Positions 35,146-45,131 are shown, numbered from the stretch's first letter. The stretch: DNA of 64,000 bases from Actinobacteria bacterium HGW-Actinobacteria-4 (GCA_002841315.1 PHEW01000005.1:118564-182563); one strand, 5' to 3'. Notes: generated by a model not told the origin, from the sequence alone. Numbers and translations: made by a program.

Positions 35146-35164
35146 AGAGGTTGTGTGCTTGAGG

Positions 35165-36121
35165 CTAGGCCTTGACTGCACCTTCCATGAGGCCGCGCAC
35201 AATCTGACGGCCAGCAACCACCAGCAGCAGGATCAGCGGGACGCTCGCGAGGAACGAACCCGTCAACATGATCGATGCCTTAGGCGTCGCGCCGGCACGC
35301 AGGTTGTGAAGCGCAGGGCCAATGGTCTGCCATTCGCTACCACCGACCACCACGAGCGACCAGATGTACTCGTTCCAGGCGCCCACCGCGGTGAGCAGAC
35401 CCAGCACGCCCATGGCGGGCCGGATGATCGGAACCACAATGGATGCGTATACGCGGAATGTGGTGGCACCGTCGACTCGTGCAGATTCGATCAGTTCATC
35501 GGGGATGGCATCCTCGATGAACTGGCGCATATAGAACACGCCGAATGCTGACACGAGCGCTGGTACCGTGACCGCGAGTAAGGTCCCGAGCCACCCGAGC
35601 GCTTCCATGATCTGGTATCCGCCCACGATGCCCAGCTGTGCGGGAATCGTTAGGGTGAGCACCACAAAGTAGAACAGCGGATCGCGACCCTTGAACCGTA
35701 GCTTCGCAAACGCGAACCCTGCCAAGGAGCAGAAGAACAGCGTTGATGTCACCACGATCGCGACCACCAGGATCGAGTTCATGAACGACCGCTCGAAGTT
35801 GGACGAGCTGTAGTTGGGGTAGCCCTGTGGCTGGATGCGCATGGTGATGACGTCGAAGTTGAACTTCGCGATCTCCCAGGTGCCCGGCAGGAACTCCGGG
35901 GTTCCGGGCTTGTAGATCTTGTCTTCACCAGCCGTCATGATGACGCCGGCCCAGTAGATAGGCCATGCGCCCACCACCACAATGATGGTCAAGAGGACGT
36001 AGTTGAGCCACCCTGCCGAGGTGTCCTGAGGCGAGCGCCCCAAGAGTGCCTCTTTGCGGCGACCGTGCGGCTTCTGGTACTCGACCTCATCGTGGGTCTC
36101 GACCGCTGCGGGGGCGCTCAT
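35165..36121 (-). CDS. sugar ABC transporter permease (MalG type)
   Basis: A 318-residue inner-membrane permease with six spans. The EAA loop is EDAIPDELIESARVDGA, the coupling helix of carbohydrate ABC importers. ATG 36121 overlaps the stop of the first permease (ATGA at 36118-36121). No ATPase gene is present in the locus, so it probably uses a shared MsiK-like ATPase encoded elsewhere, as is common in actinobacteria. The neighbouring beta-mannosidase suggests a mannoside or manno-oligosaccharide substrate. Confidence 0.9.
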   Translation of the reverse strand: MSAPAAVETHDEVEYQKPHGRRKEALLGRSPQDTSAGWLNYVLLTIIVVVGAWPIYWAGVIMTAGEDKIYKPGTPEFLPGTWEIAKFNFDVITMRIQPQGYPNYSSSNFERSFMNSILVVAIVVTSTLFFCSLAGFAFAKLRFKGRDPLFYFVVLTLTIPAQLGIVGGYQIMEALGWLGTLLAVTVPALVSAFGVFYMRQFIEDAIPDELIESARVDGATTFRVYASIVVPIIRPAMGVLGLLTAVGAWNEYIWSLVVVGGSEWQTIGPALHNLRAGATPKASIMLTGSFLASVPLILLLVVAGRQIVRGLMEGAVKA

Positions 36122-37176
36122 TTGCGTCCTCCAATCTTGTTGGTGAGGTAAGCGTTGAGCGCGGCAACGACCACGACAACCACGAACAGCACCCAGGACA
36201 TGGCTCCGGCCATACCGAAGTTCTTGGGTGCACCCCACCCGGTATGCCAGATGAGTTGGGCGACTGTACGCCAGAGATGTCGGACACCGCCGCCCTCACC
36301 CAGTGACGGGTTGGGGTCAAACTGGACGGGCTCTGCGAACAGTTGGAGCGAGCCGATGGTTGACAGCACCACGGTGAAGATCACCATGGGGCGGATCATC
36401 GGAACGGTGATGCTCCACAACTGGCGAGTGGCGCCAGCACCGTCAAGAGCTGCGGCTTCGTAGACGTCCTTGGGGATGGACTGCATGGCAGCCAAGTACA
36501 GCAGGGCGTTGTAGCCGGTCCACTTCCAGTTAATCATGATGATGATCGCGAGCCACGCTGACCAGCGCTGGTTGCGCCAGTCGATACCGTCGAACGTGGT
36601 GAGCGTGCCACCCTCACCTCGGGTGGTCTCGACGTTGAAGAGGCTCAGCACCCAGTTGGCCTGGCCCATGTCCCTGGCAAAGAACACCGAGAACACGATG
36701 GACGAGGCGACGATGGGCGTGATGAACGGGATCAGGATGCCCACACGGTAGAACGACTGCATGCGGAGTTTGCGGTTCAACAGTGACGCGATGAACAGCG
36801 CGAACAGCAGCTGCGGCACCGCAGACAGAATGAACAACCCAAACGTGTTGCCCAGTGCCTGCAAGAAGTCGCCGCTGGTGATCACTCGTTCGTAGTTCTC
36901 CAGGCCCACGTTGCGCCGCGTGAACTGTGGCACAGACTCACCACTGCGGTAGGCGGGGGATTCAATCCGGTAGGACTGGAACGAGATGATGGCGCTGTAA
37001 ACGATGGGGAAGATGCCGAACCCTATGAAGAGTAAGAAGAACGGCGAGATCAAGATATAGGGAACGACGCTGTGGTCGAACCGGGCCCAAAGTGAAGACT
37101 GTGGCCCCTTCTTCGACGTGGTGCCGTCCCTGCCTGGTGCGTCGGCTGCCTTAGCCGTCACGCTCTTGGCGGACAT
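36118..37176 (-). CDS. sugar ABC transporter permease (MalF type)
   Basis: A 352-residue permease with a basic N-terminal tail (MSAKSVTAKAADAPGRDG) and six spans; the EAA coupling loop is KDVYEAAALDGAGATRQLW. GGAGG a few bases before ATG 37176 sets the start over the ATG four codons earlier. It follows the binding-protein gene after a strong intergenic hairpin and overlaps the second permease. Together they form the membrane channel of the importer. Confidence 0.9.
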   Translation of the reverse strand: MSAKSVTAKAADAPGRDGTTSKKGPQSSLWARFDHSVVPYILISPFFLLFIGFGIFPIVYSAIISFQSYRIESPAYRSGESVPQFTRRNVGLENYERVITSGDFLQALGNTFGLFILSAVPQLLFALFIASLLNRKLRMQSFYRVGILIPFITPIVASSIVFSVFFARDMGQANWVLSLFNVETTRGEGGTLTTFDGIDWRNQRWSAWLAIIIMINWKWTGYNALLYLAAMQSIPKDVYEAAALDGAGATRQLWSITVPMIRPMVIFTVVLSTIGSLQLFAEPVQFDPNPSLGEGGGVRHLWRTVAQLIWHTGWGAPKNFGMAGAMSWVLFVVVVVVAALNAYLTNKIGGRK

Positions 37177-37229
37177 TGGAACCTCCATTGGTGAAAAACG
37201 CTCGTGGGTAGATACTAGCCCGAAAGATG

Positions 37230-37267
37230 CTAAGCGGGGGCAGGCCTTGTGGCCTACCCCCGCTTAG
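37230..37267 (-). terminator. intercistronic hairpin between binding-protein and permease genes
   Basis: CTAAGCGGGGGcAGGCC-TTGT-GGCCTaCCCCCGCTTAG is a 17-bp stem with one mismatch and a four-base loop. It lies between the solute-binding protein gene and the first permease gene. Such hairpins usually stabilise or terminate the upstream message so that binding protein exceeds permease. Confidence 0.7.
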
Positions 37268-37286
37268 TTGCATCCGTGCTACGGAA

Positions 37287-38600
37287 CTACGCTGCGTCAG
37301 CTGCCTCGGCGGCTGCGACGGCTGCGTCCCATGCGTCTGCGATGGAGATGTTTCCAGCCTCAACTTCACCAAGAACCGAACCAACGGCGTTAGCCACGGT
37401 CTGGTGCTTGGGGCCGTAGTAGACCGGTCCCGGGATGTCGTTTGCGGACTTCGTGAAGATGGAGCCCACAGGTGCGTCGTTGAAGAACGCGTTCGTACGA
37501 GCACCCACGCGCGGGTCATCGTAGAGCGAGCTCTGCGAAGGCAGGTTACCGTATGCCTCCATGATGGCAATCTGCTGTTCAGGCTGGATTACCCACTCGA
37601 TGAAGGCCCAAGCCTCCTGGATTTCGTAGTCAGAGTGCTGGTTGGGGATCGTGTAGTACGAACCGCCCCAGTTTCCACCCGGACCAGGCATGTCTGCAAC
37701 GTCCCACTGACCGGCGAACGTGTCAGCGGAGATCTGGCCGGTGATGTGGCCGAGCATCCATGACGGGCAAGCGAGGACCGCGAACGAGCCGGTCTCGAAG
37801 CCAGTGTTCCATTCAGGCGACCATGCACCGATGTTGGCGGAAAGGCCAGCCTCGATCACAGCGAGCGCGATGTCGAACGCAGGCTTGGCCTGGTCGGTGG
37901 CGAGCTCGTTGTTGCGGTTGTACCAACCCACCTGCAGCTGCGTGAGAGCAGGCGTGATGATGTTACCGACGTTGTCGACGAAGGGCTTGTTGGTCGCGGC
38001 GACGTACTGCTCGCCGAGGGCAATGAAGCCTTCCCAGGTGTCGCCAATGGCGGCGTCAACGTCTTCGCGGTCAGTCGGCAAGCCGGCTGCCTCGAAGAGG
38101 TCGCGGCGGTAGCACAGTGCCATACCACCAACGTCGGAACCGACGCCGATGATGTAGTCGCCGTCAGCGGTTCCGCCGTCAGCCCACTTCCAGGACAGGT
38201 AGTTGTCCTGGTACTTGCCGGCACCCAGGTCGAGCAGGTTGACGAAGTTCTCCGACTGAGCAATGAAGCCAGTCATGAAGCCCGAGTCAATTGCCTGAAC
38301 CATGGCGGCACCAGAGCCAGCGATGAGCTGCTGCTGAAGAGCTTCGTGAACGGCGTTGAACTCGCCGCTGTTCAGCTCAATGGTGACGTGAGGGTTGTCG
38401 GTCTGGTACTGCTCCAGCATTTCCGGAGTGTAGAAGTTGCTCCAGTCCGAGAGCGTCAAGGTGATGTCTTCCTTGGGCCCTGCGTCGGTGGTGGGAGCGG
38501 TGGTTTCAGTGCCTTCGCCTGCGGTGCAAGCGGAGAGCAGGAGCGCCGAAGCCGTACCAACAGCGAGCGCGCTCGCCGTGCGGGATCGAGTCCACTTCAT
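37287..38600 (-). CDS. extracellular solute-binding lipoprotein of the sugar ABC importer
   Basis: A 437-residue family 1 binding protein. The signal peptide MKWTRSRTASALAVG runs to the lipobox LLLSAC, followed by an acidic Thr-rich linker and a large extracytoplasmic domain (DITLTLSDWSNFYTPEML). It captures the sugar and delivers it to the two permeases encoded downstream. ATG 38600 follows AAGGGG; longer starts would spoil the signal peptide. TTGCCT-16-TACAGT lies about 55-80 bases upstream as promoter. Confidence 0.92.
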   Translation of the reverse strand: MKWTRSRTASALAVGTASALLLSACTAGEGTETTAPTTDAGPKEDITLTLSDWSNFYTPEMLEQYQTDNPHVTIELNSGEFNAVHEALQQQLIAGSGAAMVQAIDSGFMTGFIAQSENFVNLLDLGAGKYQDNYLSWKWADGGTADGDYIIGVGSDVGGMALCYRRDLFEAAGLPTDREDVDAAIGDTWEGFIALGEQYVAATNKPFVDNVGNIITPALTQLQVGWYNRNNELATDQAKPAFDIALAVIEAGLSANIGAWSPEWNTGFETGSFAVLACPSWMLGHITGQISADTFAGQWDVADMPGPGGNWGGSYYTIPNQHSDYEIQEAWAFIEWVIQPEQQIAIMEAYGNLPSQSSLYDDPRVGARTNAFFNDAPVGSIFTKSANDIPGPVYYGPKHQTVANAVGSVLGEVEAGNISIADAWDAAVAAAEAADAA

Positions 38601-38652
38601 AGTAATTCCCCTTATGGTGAATACAGCACCCCCTCGTTGGGGCGCTTCTGTC

Positions 38653-38680
38653 ACTGTAGCCCCGTGTCTCCCAGAGGCAA
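38653..38680 (-). promoter_or_regulatory. promoter of the sugar ABC operon
   Basis: On the minus strand TTGCCT (38675-38680) and TACAGT (38653-38658) are 16 bases apart, a fair sigma-A-like pair upstream of the binding-protein start. No experimental support is available. Confidence 0.45.
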
Positions 38681-38748
38681 CCCTGGGGAGGTTACGGAAT
38701 GATTACGATACGGTCACCAATAGATACTGCCGTTGGCGCGTGATGGCG

Positions 38749-38762
38749 TGAGAGCGGTTGCA
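38749..38762. promoter_or_regulatory. LacI-type operator candidate upstream of the sugar ABC operon
   Basis: TGAGAGCGGTTGCA matches the LacI-family pattern TGAAAGCGCTTTCA at 11 of 14 positions. It lies about 150 bases upstream of the binding-protein gene and 70 upstream of its proposed -35, farther than a simple repressor site, so the call is weak. A second, better palindrome stands at the beta-mannosidase promoter. Confidence 0.35.
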
Positions 38763-38809
38763 TCCGGGGTCGGCCGTCGAGTGCCGGTAACGCGCCCTAT
38801 ATAAGAGGA

Positions 38810-41317
38810 CTAGCCGACGAGCTGGTTCACCGAGGTCAAAACGCGTGTTTCGAGCAGGTCATCCGCCGCCACCTCTGCCTTGGTTGACACCGTGAAGGTG
38901 TGAGATTCGCCCGCCACCAGGTCCACAAGAGCGTCGTCAACCACGGCGTCGGGCGCGACTTTGTCTGCGAGAAGCGTGAGGTTACGCACCAGTGCGTGAG
39001 CCTTGACGGTGACTGTGTATCCGCCATCCGCCTTGGCGGCCGATGCTGTGAACGGGGCCTTCTCGTAAGCGACATCTTTGTCTTCTACAAAGGTGTGCAA
39101 CGCCCTGACGTGATCGTCGTCGCCGGGGTACCCGGCATCGGCCACCAGCACTTCTGCGGTGGCTGTGGCCGCATCACTGACGTGGGTCGGTACCTCGAGG
39201 GTGACGGCCTGCCGTGGCTCAACCGCGAGGTGCACGGTCGCCACGGCGAGCTCGGTCCCGTCGAGTCCCATGCGGGTGAAGGTGAGGGTCTCGCTCCACG
39301 CGGCGTCGGTGTCGTTGACGGCAACCAGATGCAGATCGCCTTGGGGGTCGTTGCCGCCGTCTGCGCCGCGAGGCTGGAAGGTGAGTAGTCGGGGCGCGTA
39401 GGCGTGCTTGAGCGCGTACCACAGTGGCTTCTTGCGGCCATCGCCGTCAATCGCCGCCCACGAGGTGACGGGCCAGCAGTCGTTGAGTTGCCATACGATC
39501 GCGCCTGCACAGACTGGCCAGTGCGAGCGGTAATGCTCGATCCCAAACTCGATCGCGCGCGCCTGGTTGAGCTGCGTGGTCCAATGCCAGGTCTCGAAGT
39601 CTTTGGAGCTCTGCGGGAGGTGCGGCTTGAAGCCCTTGTTGAGCTTGCTATTGCCCTTGTCCGCCTTCTGGTGGAGCAACCACGCGGGGTGATCTTGGTG
39701 GAGTTCGGCGACGGGTAGCGATCGTTCGATGGTTGCCCAGGTCGCGGGACCCTGGAAGCCGAACTCCGAGCAGAATCGCGGCACCGCGTCACGGTAGTGC
39801 GTGTAGTCCACCTTGTTCCACACGTCCCACTCGTGAACGGTTCCCCAGTGGGGATCGTTGGGATGCTTCTCTGTGTGGTGGTGATAGGGCGAGTATGGGC
39901 TCGAAGGCGTGTAGAAACGCGTGGGATCTAGTTCGTTGACGATGCGCGGCAAGATGTCCTCGTAGTACCCGAGTCCCCATGCCTTGCCCCTCAGGAACCA
40001 CTTCCATCCCCAGTCGCAGTATCCCCAAATGTTCTCGTTGGACCCGTTGTACATGACGAGTGAAGCGTGCGGTGCGAGGCGGGTGACGTTCTCACGTGCT
40101 TCCGCGATGACCTCCTCGAGCAGTGGCGAGTCCTCGGTGTATGCAGCGCACGCGAACAGGAAGTCCTGCCACACCATCACGCCTAGTTCGTCGCAGATGT
40201 CGTAGAAGTCGTCGGTTTCGTAGATTCCGCCACCCCAGACGCGCAGCATGTTCATGTTCGCGTCGATTGCCTGCGTGATGCGTTCGCGAAGGCGCTCCGG
40301 GGTGATGCGGGTCATCAGGTGATCGTCAGGAATCCAGTTGGCACCCTTGATGAACACGCGCTCGCCATTGACGACAAACGTGAACCCAGCGCCGATGTCG
40401 TCCTTAGAGACGTCAACCTCGACCGTCCGGAATCCCACGCGGCGTGTCCAGTGGTCCAGGTGTTCGTGCTCCGAGTGGACGTCAACGGTGAGGTCGTAGA
40501 GTACGGCGTCGCCGTATCCCTGGGGCCACCAGAGGTCAGGGTTGTCGACACTCACGGTCACCACCGTGTGGTTGTCGCCAGGCTCAATGGTGGCCTTGAC
40601 TTCCTGGCCAGCGATGGTCGCGAACACGTGAAGCGGAACGTCAGATGCGCGCTCGACCTCGACGTGGACGGCCACCGTGCCCGTGCCGCCAGCGACGGAC
40701 ACGTGCGGTAGCACCGAGGCGAACCGCGCCACCCGCCAGCGCTCCAGGCGCACACCCTTCCACATGCCCGCGGTTTGCAGGTCCGGTCCCCAGTCCCACC
40801 CAAAGGAGCAGGCCATCTTACGGATCGCATTGAAGGGGTGCGGGTAGGGACGCGGACGGTCGCCCACGAGCTTGGCGACGTCATGGGCGTACTGCAACGC
40901 AGAGGCGAAGTCCACGGTGAGGTGATTCGAGCCGGCGTTGATCAGCGCGCGCACGTCGAAGCGGTACTGGCGGTGCATGTTCTTGGTGCGCGCCACTTCC
41001 GATCCATTGAGGGTGACGGTAGCGACGGTGTCAAGGCCGTCGAACACCAGGTCAACGCGTTCGCCTTCCGTCGCGGGGGTGGCGGCGAAGTCGGTTTGGT
41101 AGCGCCATGAGGCGCGATGCATCCACGCCACGGCTTCTTCGTTGCGATCCAGATACGGGTCCGGAATCAGTCCTGCGCGCAACAGGTCGGTATGGGTGGT
41201 ACCAGGGACGATGGCCGGAACGTCGATGCCTTTGACCTCCGTTGGGGCCTCGCCTCCAGTGTGGGTGAGGGTCCACCCATCGTGAAGGTTCTTGGCAACA
41301 ATCGTGGCGGCGTTCAT
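38810..41317 (-). CDS. beta-mannosidase, glycoside hydrolase family 2
   Basis: An 835-residue GH2 enzyme without a signal peptide, so probably cytoplasmic. The N-terminal sugar-binding domain shows GTTHTDLLRAGLIPDPY and WMHRASWRYQTDF, typical of beta-mannosidases. RVWGGGIYETDDFYDICDEL, the acid/base Glu in MYNGSNENIWGY and the nucleophile Glu in FCSEFGFQGP follow. It releases mannose from the non-reducing end of beta-1,4-mannosides brought in by the ABC importer. ATG 41317 follows GGGAGC; a LacI-type palindrome lies just upstream. Divergent from pflB. Confidence 0.92.
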   Translation of the reverse strand: MNAATIVAKNLHDGWTLTHTGGEAPTEVKGIDVPAIVPGTTHTDLLRAGLIPDPYLDRNEEAVAWMHRASWRYQTDFAATPATEGERVDLVFDGLDTVATVTLNGSEVARTKNMHRQYRFDVRALINAGSNHLTVDFASALQYAHDVAKLVGDRPRPYPHPFNAIRKMACSFGWDWGPDLQTAGMWKGVRLERWRVARFASVLPHVSVAGGTGTVAVHVEVERASDVPLHVFATIAGQEVKATIEPGDNHTVVTVSVDNPDLWWPQGYGDAVLYDLTVDVHSEHEHLDHWTRRVGFRTVEVDVSKDDIGAGFTFVVNGERVFIKGANWIPDDHLMTRITPERLRERITQAIDANMNMLRVWGGGIYETDDFYDICDELGVMVWQDFLFACAAYTEDSPLLEEVIAEARENVTRLAPHASLVMYNGSNENIWGYCDWGWKWFLRGKAWGLGYYEDILPRIVNELDPTRFYTPSSPYSPYHHHTEKHPNDPHWGTVHEWDVWNKVDYTHYRDAVPRFCSEFGFQGPATWATIERSLPVAELHQDHPAWLLHQKADKGNSKLNKGFKPHLPQSSKDFETWHWTTQLNQARAIEFGIEHYRSHWPVCAGAIVWQLNDCWPVTSWAAIDGDGRKKPLWYALKHAYAPRLLTFQPRGADGGNDPQGDLHLVAVNDTDAAWSETLTFTRMGLDGTELAVATVHLAVEPRQAVTLEVPTHVSDAATATAEVLVADAGYPGDDDHVRALHTFVEDKDVAYEKAPFTASAAKADGGYTVTVKAHALVRNLTLLADKVAPDAVVDDALVDLVAGESHTFTVSTKAEVAADDLLETRVLTSVNQLVG

Positions 41318-41335
41318 GGGTGCTCCCAGCAAGAG

Positions 41336-41349
41336 TCGAAACGTTTTGA
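41336..41349. promoter_or_regulatory. LacI-type operator at the beta-mannosidase promoter
   Basis: TCGAAACGTTTTGA is a 14-base near-palindrome centred on CG, the pattern bound by LacI-family sugar repressors. It sits about 20-30 bases before the beta-mannosidase ATG, where it would overlap the transcript start. The regulator is not encoded in the window. Confidence 0.6.
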
Positions 41350-41541
41350 TGTCGTGGACCAGTCTGCCATGCCGGACAACCGGAGGTGTGCGACCCCGAG
41401 GGCACGAGATTCGGGGTCCAAGGTCCCATACCCGGGTGGGTTTAGCCGCATACGTTGAGACTATCGAAAGATCAGGTTCCGCCTACCAGGCGGGCTGACC
41501 GGAAGCCCTAACCAAGGGCAGCGGAGGGAGCGAGAATCAGC

Positions 41542-43821
41542 ATGACCATTGACACCGTTTTGGCGGAACGCATTCACGACAGCGAGGACGACAGGGAACG
41601 CGCATGGCGCGACTTCAAGCCGGGCGTCTGGTGCGACGAGATTGACGTTCGCGACTTCATCCAGCTCAACTACGAGCCCTACGAGGGCAACGGCGACTTC
41701 CTCGCCGGCGCGACCGCGCGCACCACTGCGGTCTGGGAGCGCATCACCGCGCTGTTCCCTGAAGAGCGCGAGAAGGGCGTCTACGACGTCGACTGGAAGA
41801 CCCCTTCCACCATCACCGCTCACGCGCCCGGTTACATCGACAAAGACTCCGAGCTCATTGTGGGCTTGCAAACCGATGCGCCGCTCAAGCGCGCCATCAT
41901 GCCCTTTGGTGGCTGGCGCCTGGTCGCGAACGCACTCACCACCTACGGATACCCCGTGGACAAGGGTCTCGAGAAGGTCTTCACCGAGTACCGGAAGACC
42001 CACAACGACGGCGTCTTCGATGCCTACCCCCCCAACGTTCGCGCAGCCCGCTCAAGCCACATCGTTACCGGACTTCCCGACGCCTACGGCCGCGGCCGGA
42101 TCATCGGCGACTACCGCCGCGTAGCGCTCTATGGCGTTGACGCACTGATCGAGGGCAAGAAGCAAGAGCGCCTGCTCCACGACATGGAGCGCTCCACCGA
42201 GTCGGTGATTCGCGACCGCGAAGAGAACTCGGAGCAGATCAAGGCTCTCGGCGAGCTCAAGCAGATGGCGGCCAGCTACGGCTTCGACATCTCGGGACCG
42301 GCCACGAATGCCCGCGAAGCAGTGCAGTGGCTCTACTTCGCCTACCTGGGCGCGGTCAAGGAGCAAAACGGCGCCGCCATGTCGCTGGGACGCACCTCGA
42401 CCTTCTTGGACCCGTACTTCCAGCGTGACATCGCCGAAGGCGTGCTTACGGAAGAGGGCGCTCAAGAGATCATCGATGACTTCGTGATCAAACTGCGCAT
42501 TGTCCGCTTCCTGCGTACTCCTGAGTACGACACTCTGTTCTCCGGCGACCCCACCTGGGTGACCGAGACCATCGGTGGCATGGGCGACGACTGCCGCCCG
42601 CTCGTGACCCGCTCGTCCTTCCGGTTCCTCCAGACGCTGTACAACCTAGGACCGGCCCCGGAGCCCAACCTGACGGTGCTGTGGAGCGACAAGTTGCCTC
42701 AGGGCTTCAAGGAGTTCTGCGCTCAGGTGTCGATTGACACCAGTGCCATCCAGTACGAGTCCGACGAACTGATCCGTCGCGCCTGGGGCGATGACACCGC
42801 GATCGCGTGCTGCGTCTCGGCCATGGCCGTAGGCAAGCAGATGCAATTCTTTGGCGCTCGCGTCAACTTGGCCAAGTCGTTGCTGTACGCCATCAACGGT
42901 GGCCGTGACGAAATCAGCGGCAAGCAGGTGGCGCCTCCCACCGCACCCCTCGCCTCTGAGGTGCTCGACTTTGATGAGGTACTCGAGGCCTACGACGGCT
43001 TGCTCGACTGGCTCGCGGAGACCTATGTGGACGCGCTCAACTGCATCCACTACATGCACGATCGCTACGCCTACGAGCGCCTCGAGATGGCTCTCCACGA
43101 CAAGGAGATCCTGCGCACCATGGCATGCGGCGTGGCAGGGCTTTCTGTGGCTGCCGACTCGCTCTCCGCCATCAAGTACGCCAAGGTGCGTCCGGTGCGC
43201 GATGAGTCCGGCCTGGTCACCGACTACGAGGTCGAAGGCGACTACCCGACCTTCGGCAACGATGACGACCGCGTTGACAACATCGCGATCGACCTGGTGC
43301 AGCGCTTCATGGAGAAGATCCGCAAGCAGCCCACCTACCGCGACGCGACTCACACGCAGTCGGTGCTGACCATCACGTCCAACGTGGTCTACGGCAAGCA
43401 CACCGGCAACACGCCGGACGGCCGCCGCTTGGGCGAGCCTTTTGCGCCAGGTGCCAACCCGATGAATGGACGTGACACGCATGGCGTCCTAGCATCGGCG
43501 CTATCCGTGGCGAAGCTGCCATATGACGACGCTCAAGATGGCATCTCCCTCACCACGACAGTGGTGCCATCGGGGCTGGGCCGCGACAAGGCCGAGCAGG
43601 TGAAGAACCTGGTGGGCATCCTCGACGGATACAACGTCTCTCACGGTTTCCACGTGAACATCAATGTGCTCAACCGCGAGACTCTTGAGGACGCCATGGA
43701 GCACCCGGAGAACTACCCGCAACTGACCATCCGAGTCTCGGGCTACGCCGTGAACTTTGTGCGGCTGTCCCGCGAGCAGCAACTCGATGTCCTGTCGAGA
43801 ACCTTCCACGCTGGGCTCTAG
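41542..43821 (+). CDS. pflB: formate C-acetyltransferase (pyruvate formate-lyase)
   Basis: A 759-residue glycyl radical enzyme converting pyruvate and CoA to acetyl-CoA and formate in anoxic cytoplasm. The catalytic Cys-Cys pair lies in [19 protein letters not shown], and the radical glycine in [12 protein letters not shown] near the C terminus. Length equals the E. coli enzyme. A purine-rich GGAGGGAGCGAGAATC precedes the ATG. Its activase follows nine bases later. Oxygen sensitivity of the enzyme implies a facultative or anaerobic lifestyle. Confidence 0.97.
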   Translation: MTIDTVLAERIHDSEDDRERAWRDFKPGVWCDEIDVRDFIQLNYEPYEGNGDFLAGATARTTAVWERITALFPEEREKGVYDVDWKTPSTITAHAPGYIDKDSELIVGLQTDAPLKRAIMPFGGWRLVANALTTYGYPVDKGLEKVFTEYRKTHNDGVFDAYPPNVRAARSSHIVTGLPDAYGRGRIIGDYRRVALYGVDALIEGKKQERLLHDMERSTESVIRDREENSEQIKALGELKQMAASYGFDISGPATNAREAVQWLYFAYLGAVKEQNGAAMSLGRTSTFLDPYFQRDIAEGVLTEEGAQEIIDDFVIKLRIVRFLRTPEYDTLFSGDPTWVTETIGGMGDDCRPLVTRSSFRFLQTLYNLGPAPEPNLTVLWSDKLPQGFKEFCAQVSIDTSAIQYESDELIRRAWGDDTAIACCVSAMAVGKQMQFFGARVNLAKSLLYAINGGRDEISGKQVAPPTAPLASEVLDFDEVLEAYDGLLDWLAETYVDALNCIHYMHDRYAYERLEMALHDKEILRTMACGVAGLSVAADSLSAIKYAKVRPVRDESGLVTDYEVEGDYPTFGNDDDRVDNIAIDLVQRFMEKIRKQPTYRDATHTQSVLTITSNVVYGKHTGNTPDGRRLGEPFAPGANPMNGRDTHGVLASALSVAKLPYDDAQDGISLTTTVVPSGLGRDKAEQVKNLVGILDGYNVSHGFHVNINVLNRETLEDAMEHPENYPQLTIRVSGYAVNFVRLSREQQLDVLSRTFHAGL

Positions 43822-43830
43822 GAGCACCCC

Positions 43831-44643
43831 ATGGCAATCTCAGTCCCCTTGCCCCTGTCACCCCCGCCAATGGCGGAGGCCAACGAAGAACTGCGCGATA
43901 GTGTGCGCGAGCGCGGCGAGACTGGCTCGGTTCACTCGTGGGAGTTGGTCACCGCCGTGGACGGGCCCGGTTCCCGACTGACGGTGTTCTTGGCAGGCTG
44001 CGCACTCCGGTGCCAGTACTGCCAGAACCCGGACACCTGGCGCATGTCCAACGGTGTTCGTCACACGGTGGCGGAAGTCATGGAGAAGGTCGCGCGCTAC
44101 GAGAAGGTGCTGAAGGCGACTGGAGGCGGACTGACCGTCTCTGGCGGCGAGCCCCTCTTGCAGGCTGACTTCGTGGAGCGCATCTTCCATGAGGCCAAGA
44201 AGTTGAACATTCACACGGCGCTCGATACGTCGGGCTTCCTGGGCGCCCGTGCTAGTAACGATTTGTTACATGACACGGACCTGGTGTTGCTTGACGTGAA
44301 GTCAGGTGACCCAGAGATCTACCGCCAAGTCACGGGCCGCGCCCTGGAGCCCACGCTTGACTTTGGGCGCCGGCTGTCCGCGCAGGGCATCACCATTTGG
44401 TTGCGGTACGTGCTGGTTCCTGGGCTGACCGACACCGTCGAGAACGTCGCTGCGGTCGCCGAGTATGCAGGCTCGCTCGACACTGTGGAGCGGGTGGAGG
44501 TACTGCCGTTCCACCAAATGGGGCGCGACAAGTGGACGGCGCTCAAGCAGGAGTACACGCTTGCCGACACCGAGCCTCCCAGCGCTGAGCTCATACAGCG
44601 GGTCAGGGATCAGTTCGCAGAACACGGGCTGACCGTCTTCTAG
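43831..44643 (+). CDS. pflA: pyruvate formate-lyase activating enzyme
   Basis: A 270-residue radical SAM protein. The cluster-binding CxxxCxxC is in GCALRCQYCQNPDTW, the SAM-contacting TVSGGEPLLQ follows, and VLLDVKSGDPE is conserved. It uses SAM and a reduced Fe-S cluster to create the glycyl radical on PflB. Placed directly after pflB in one operon. An N-terminal extension of some 25 residues precedes the core. Confidence 0.95.
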   Translation: MAISVPLPLSPPPMAEANEELRDSVRERGETGSVHSWELVTAVDGPGSRLTVFLAGCALRCQYCQNPDTWRMSNGVRHTVAEVMEKVARYEKVLKATGGGLTVSGGEPLLQADFVERIFHEAKKLNIHTALDTSGFLGARASNDLLHDTDLVLLDVKSGDPEIYRQVTGRALEPTLDFGRRLSAQGITIWLRYVLVPGLTDTVENVAAVAEYAGSLDTVERVEVLPFHQMGRDKWTALKQEYTLADTEPPSAELIQRVRDQFAEHGLTVF

Positions 44644-44657
44644 TCGCCGGCCACAGG

Positions 44658-44673
44658 ATACCCCGGGGGGTAT
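44658..44673. promoter_or_regulatory. CsoR/CstR-type operator upstream of the rhodanese lipoprotein
   Basis: ATACCCCGGGGGGTAT consists of ATACCCC and its reverse complement GGGGTAT around GG. GC-rich palindromes flanked by ATA/TAT are typical of CsoR-family repressors, sensing Cu(I) or, in CstR, persulfide. TAGGGT a few bases downstream could be the -10. No csoR gene is in the window. Confidence 0.6.
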
Positions 44674-44714
44674 GTGGTAGGGTGGCGAGACATCGTCACC
44701 ACGAAGGAGCAAAC

Positions 44715-45131
44715 ATGTTGCACATCCCTCGCCGCACCGCTTCCACCGCACTGGCACTCCTGCTCGCGATGACCCTCGCCGCGTGTAGCGCCCCTGCTGA
44801 AGACGCGGGCGTGGTCTTCGACGGAACCCACGTGGCAGCCGCAGCCTTCGCCGAGGCGCTCGACGTGCCAGGAGTGGTGGTTGTCGACGTGCGCACCCCC
44901 CAGGAGTTCGCCCAGGGCCACCTGCCAGGCGCGGTAAACATCGACGTGGAGTCTCCAGACTTTGGCGCGCAGGTTGCCGCCCTCGATCTGGACGCGCCGC
45001 ACGCTATCTACTGCCGCTCAGCCAACCGTTCCCAGGTGGCGCTCGCGATCATGGCGCAAGCCGGTCACACGCAGACCCTGGGCCTCGCCGGAGGCATCGT
45101 GGCATGGCCCGGAGCTATCGTCACCGACTAG
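44715..45131 (+). CDS. rhodanese-domain lipoprotein
   Basis: A 138-residue exported protein. The signal peptide ends in a lipobox (MTLAAC), then a single rhodanese domain: VVVVDVRTPQEFAQGHLPGA and an active-site loop CRSANRSQVAL containing the sulfur-carrying cysteine. It should transfer sulfane sulfur at the outer face of the membrane. AAGGAG seven bases before ATG 44715 fixes the start. The palindrome upstream suggests induction by copper or reactive sulfur; the latter fits the enzyme better. Confidence 0.88.
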   Translation: MLHIPRRTASTALALLLAMTLAACSAPAEDAGVVFDGTHVAAAAFAEALDVPGVVVVDVRTPQEFAQGHLPGAVNIDVESPDFGAQVAALDLDAPHAIYCRSANRSQVALAIMAQAGHTQTLGLAGGIVAWPGAIVTD

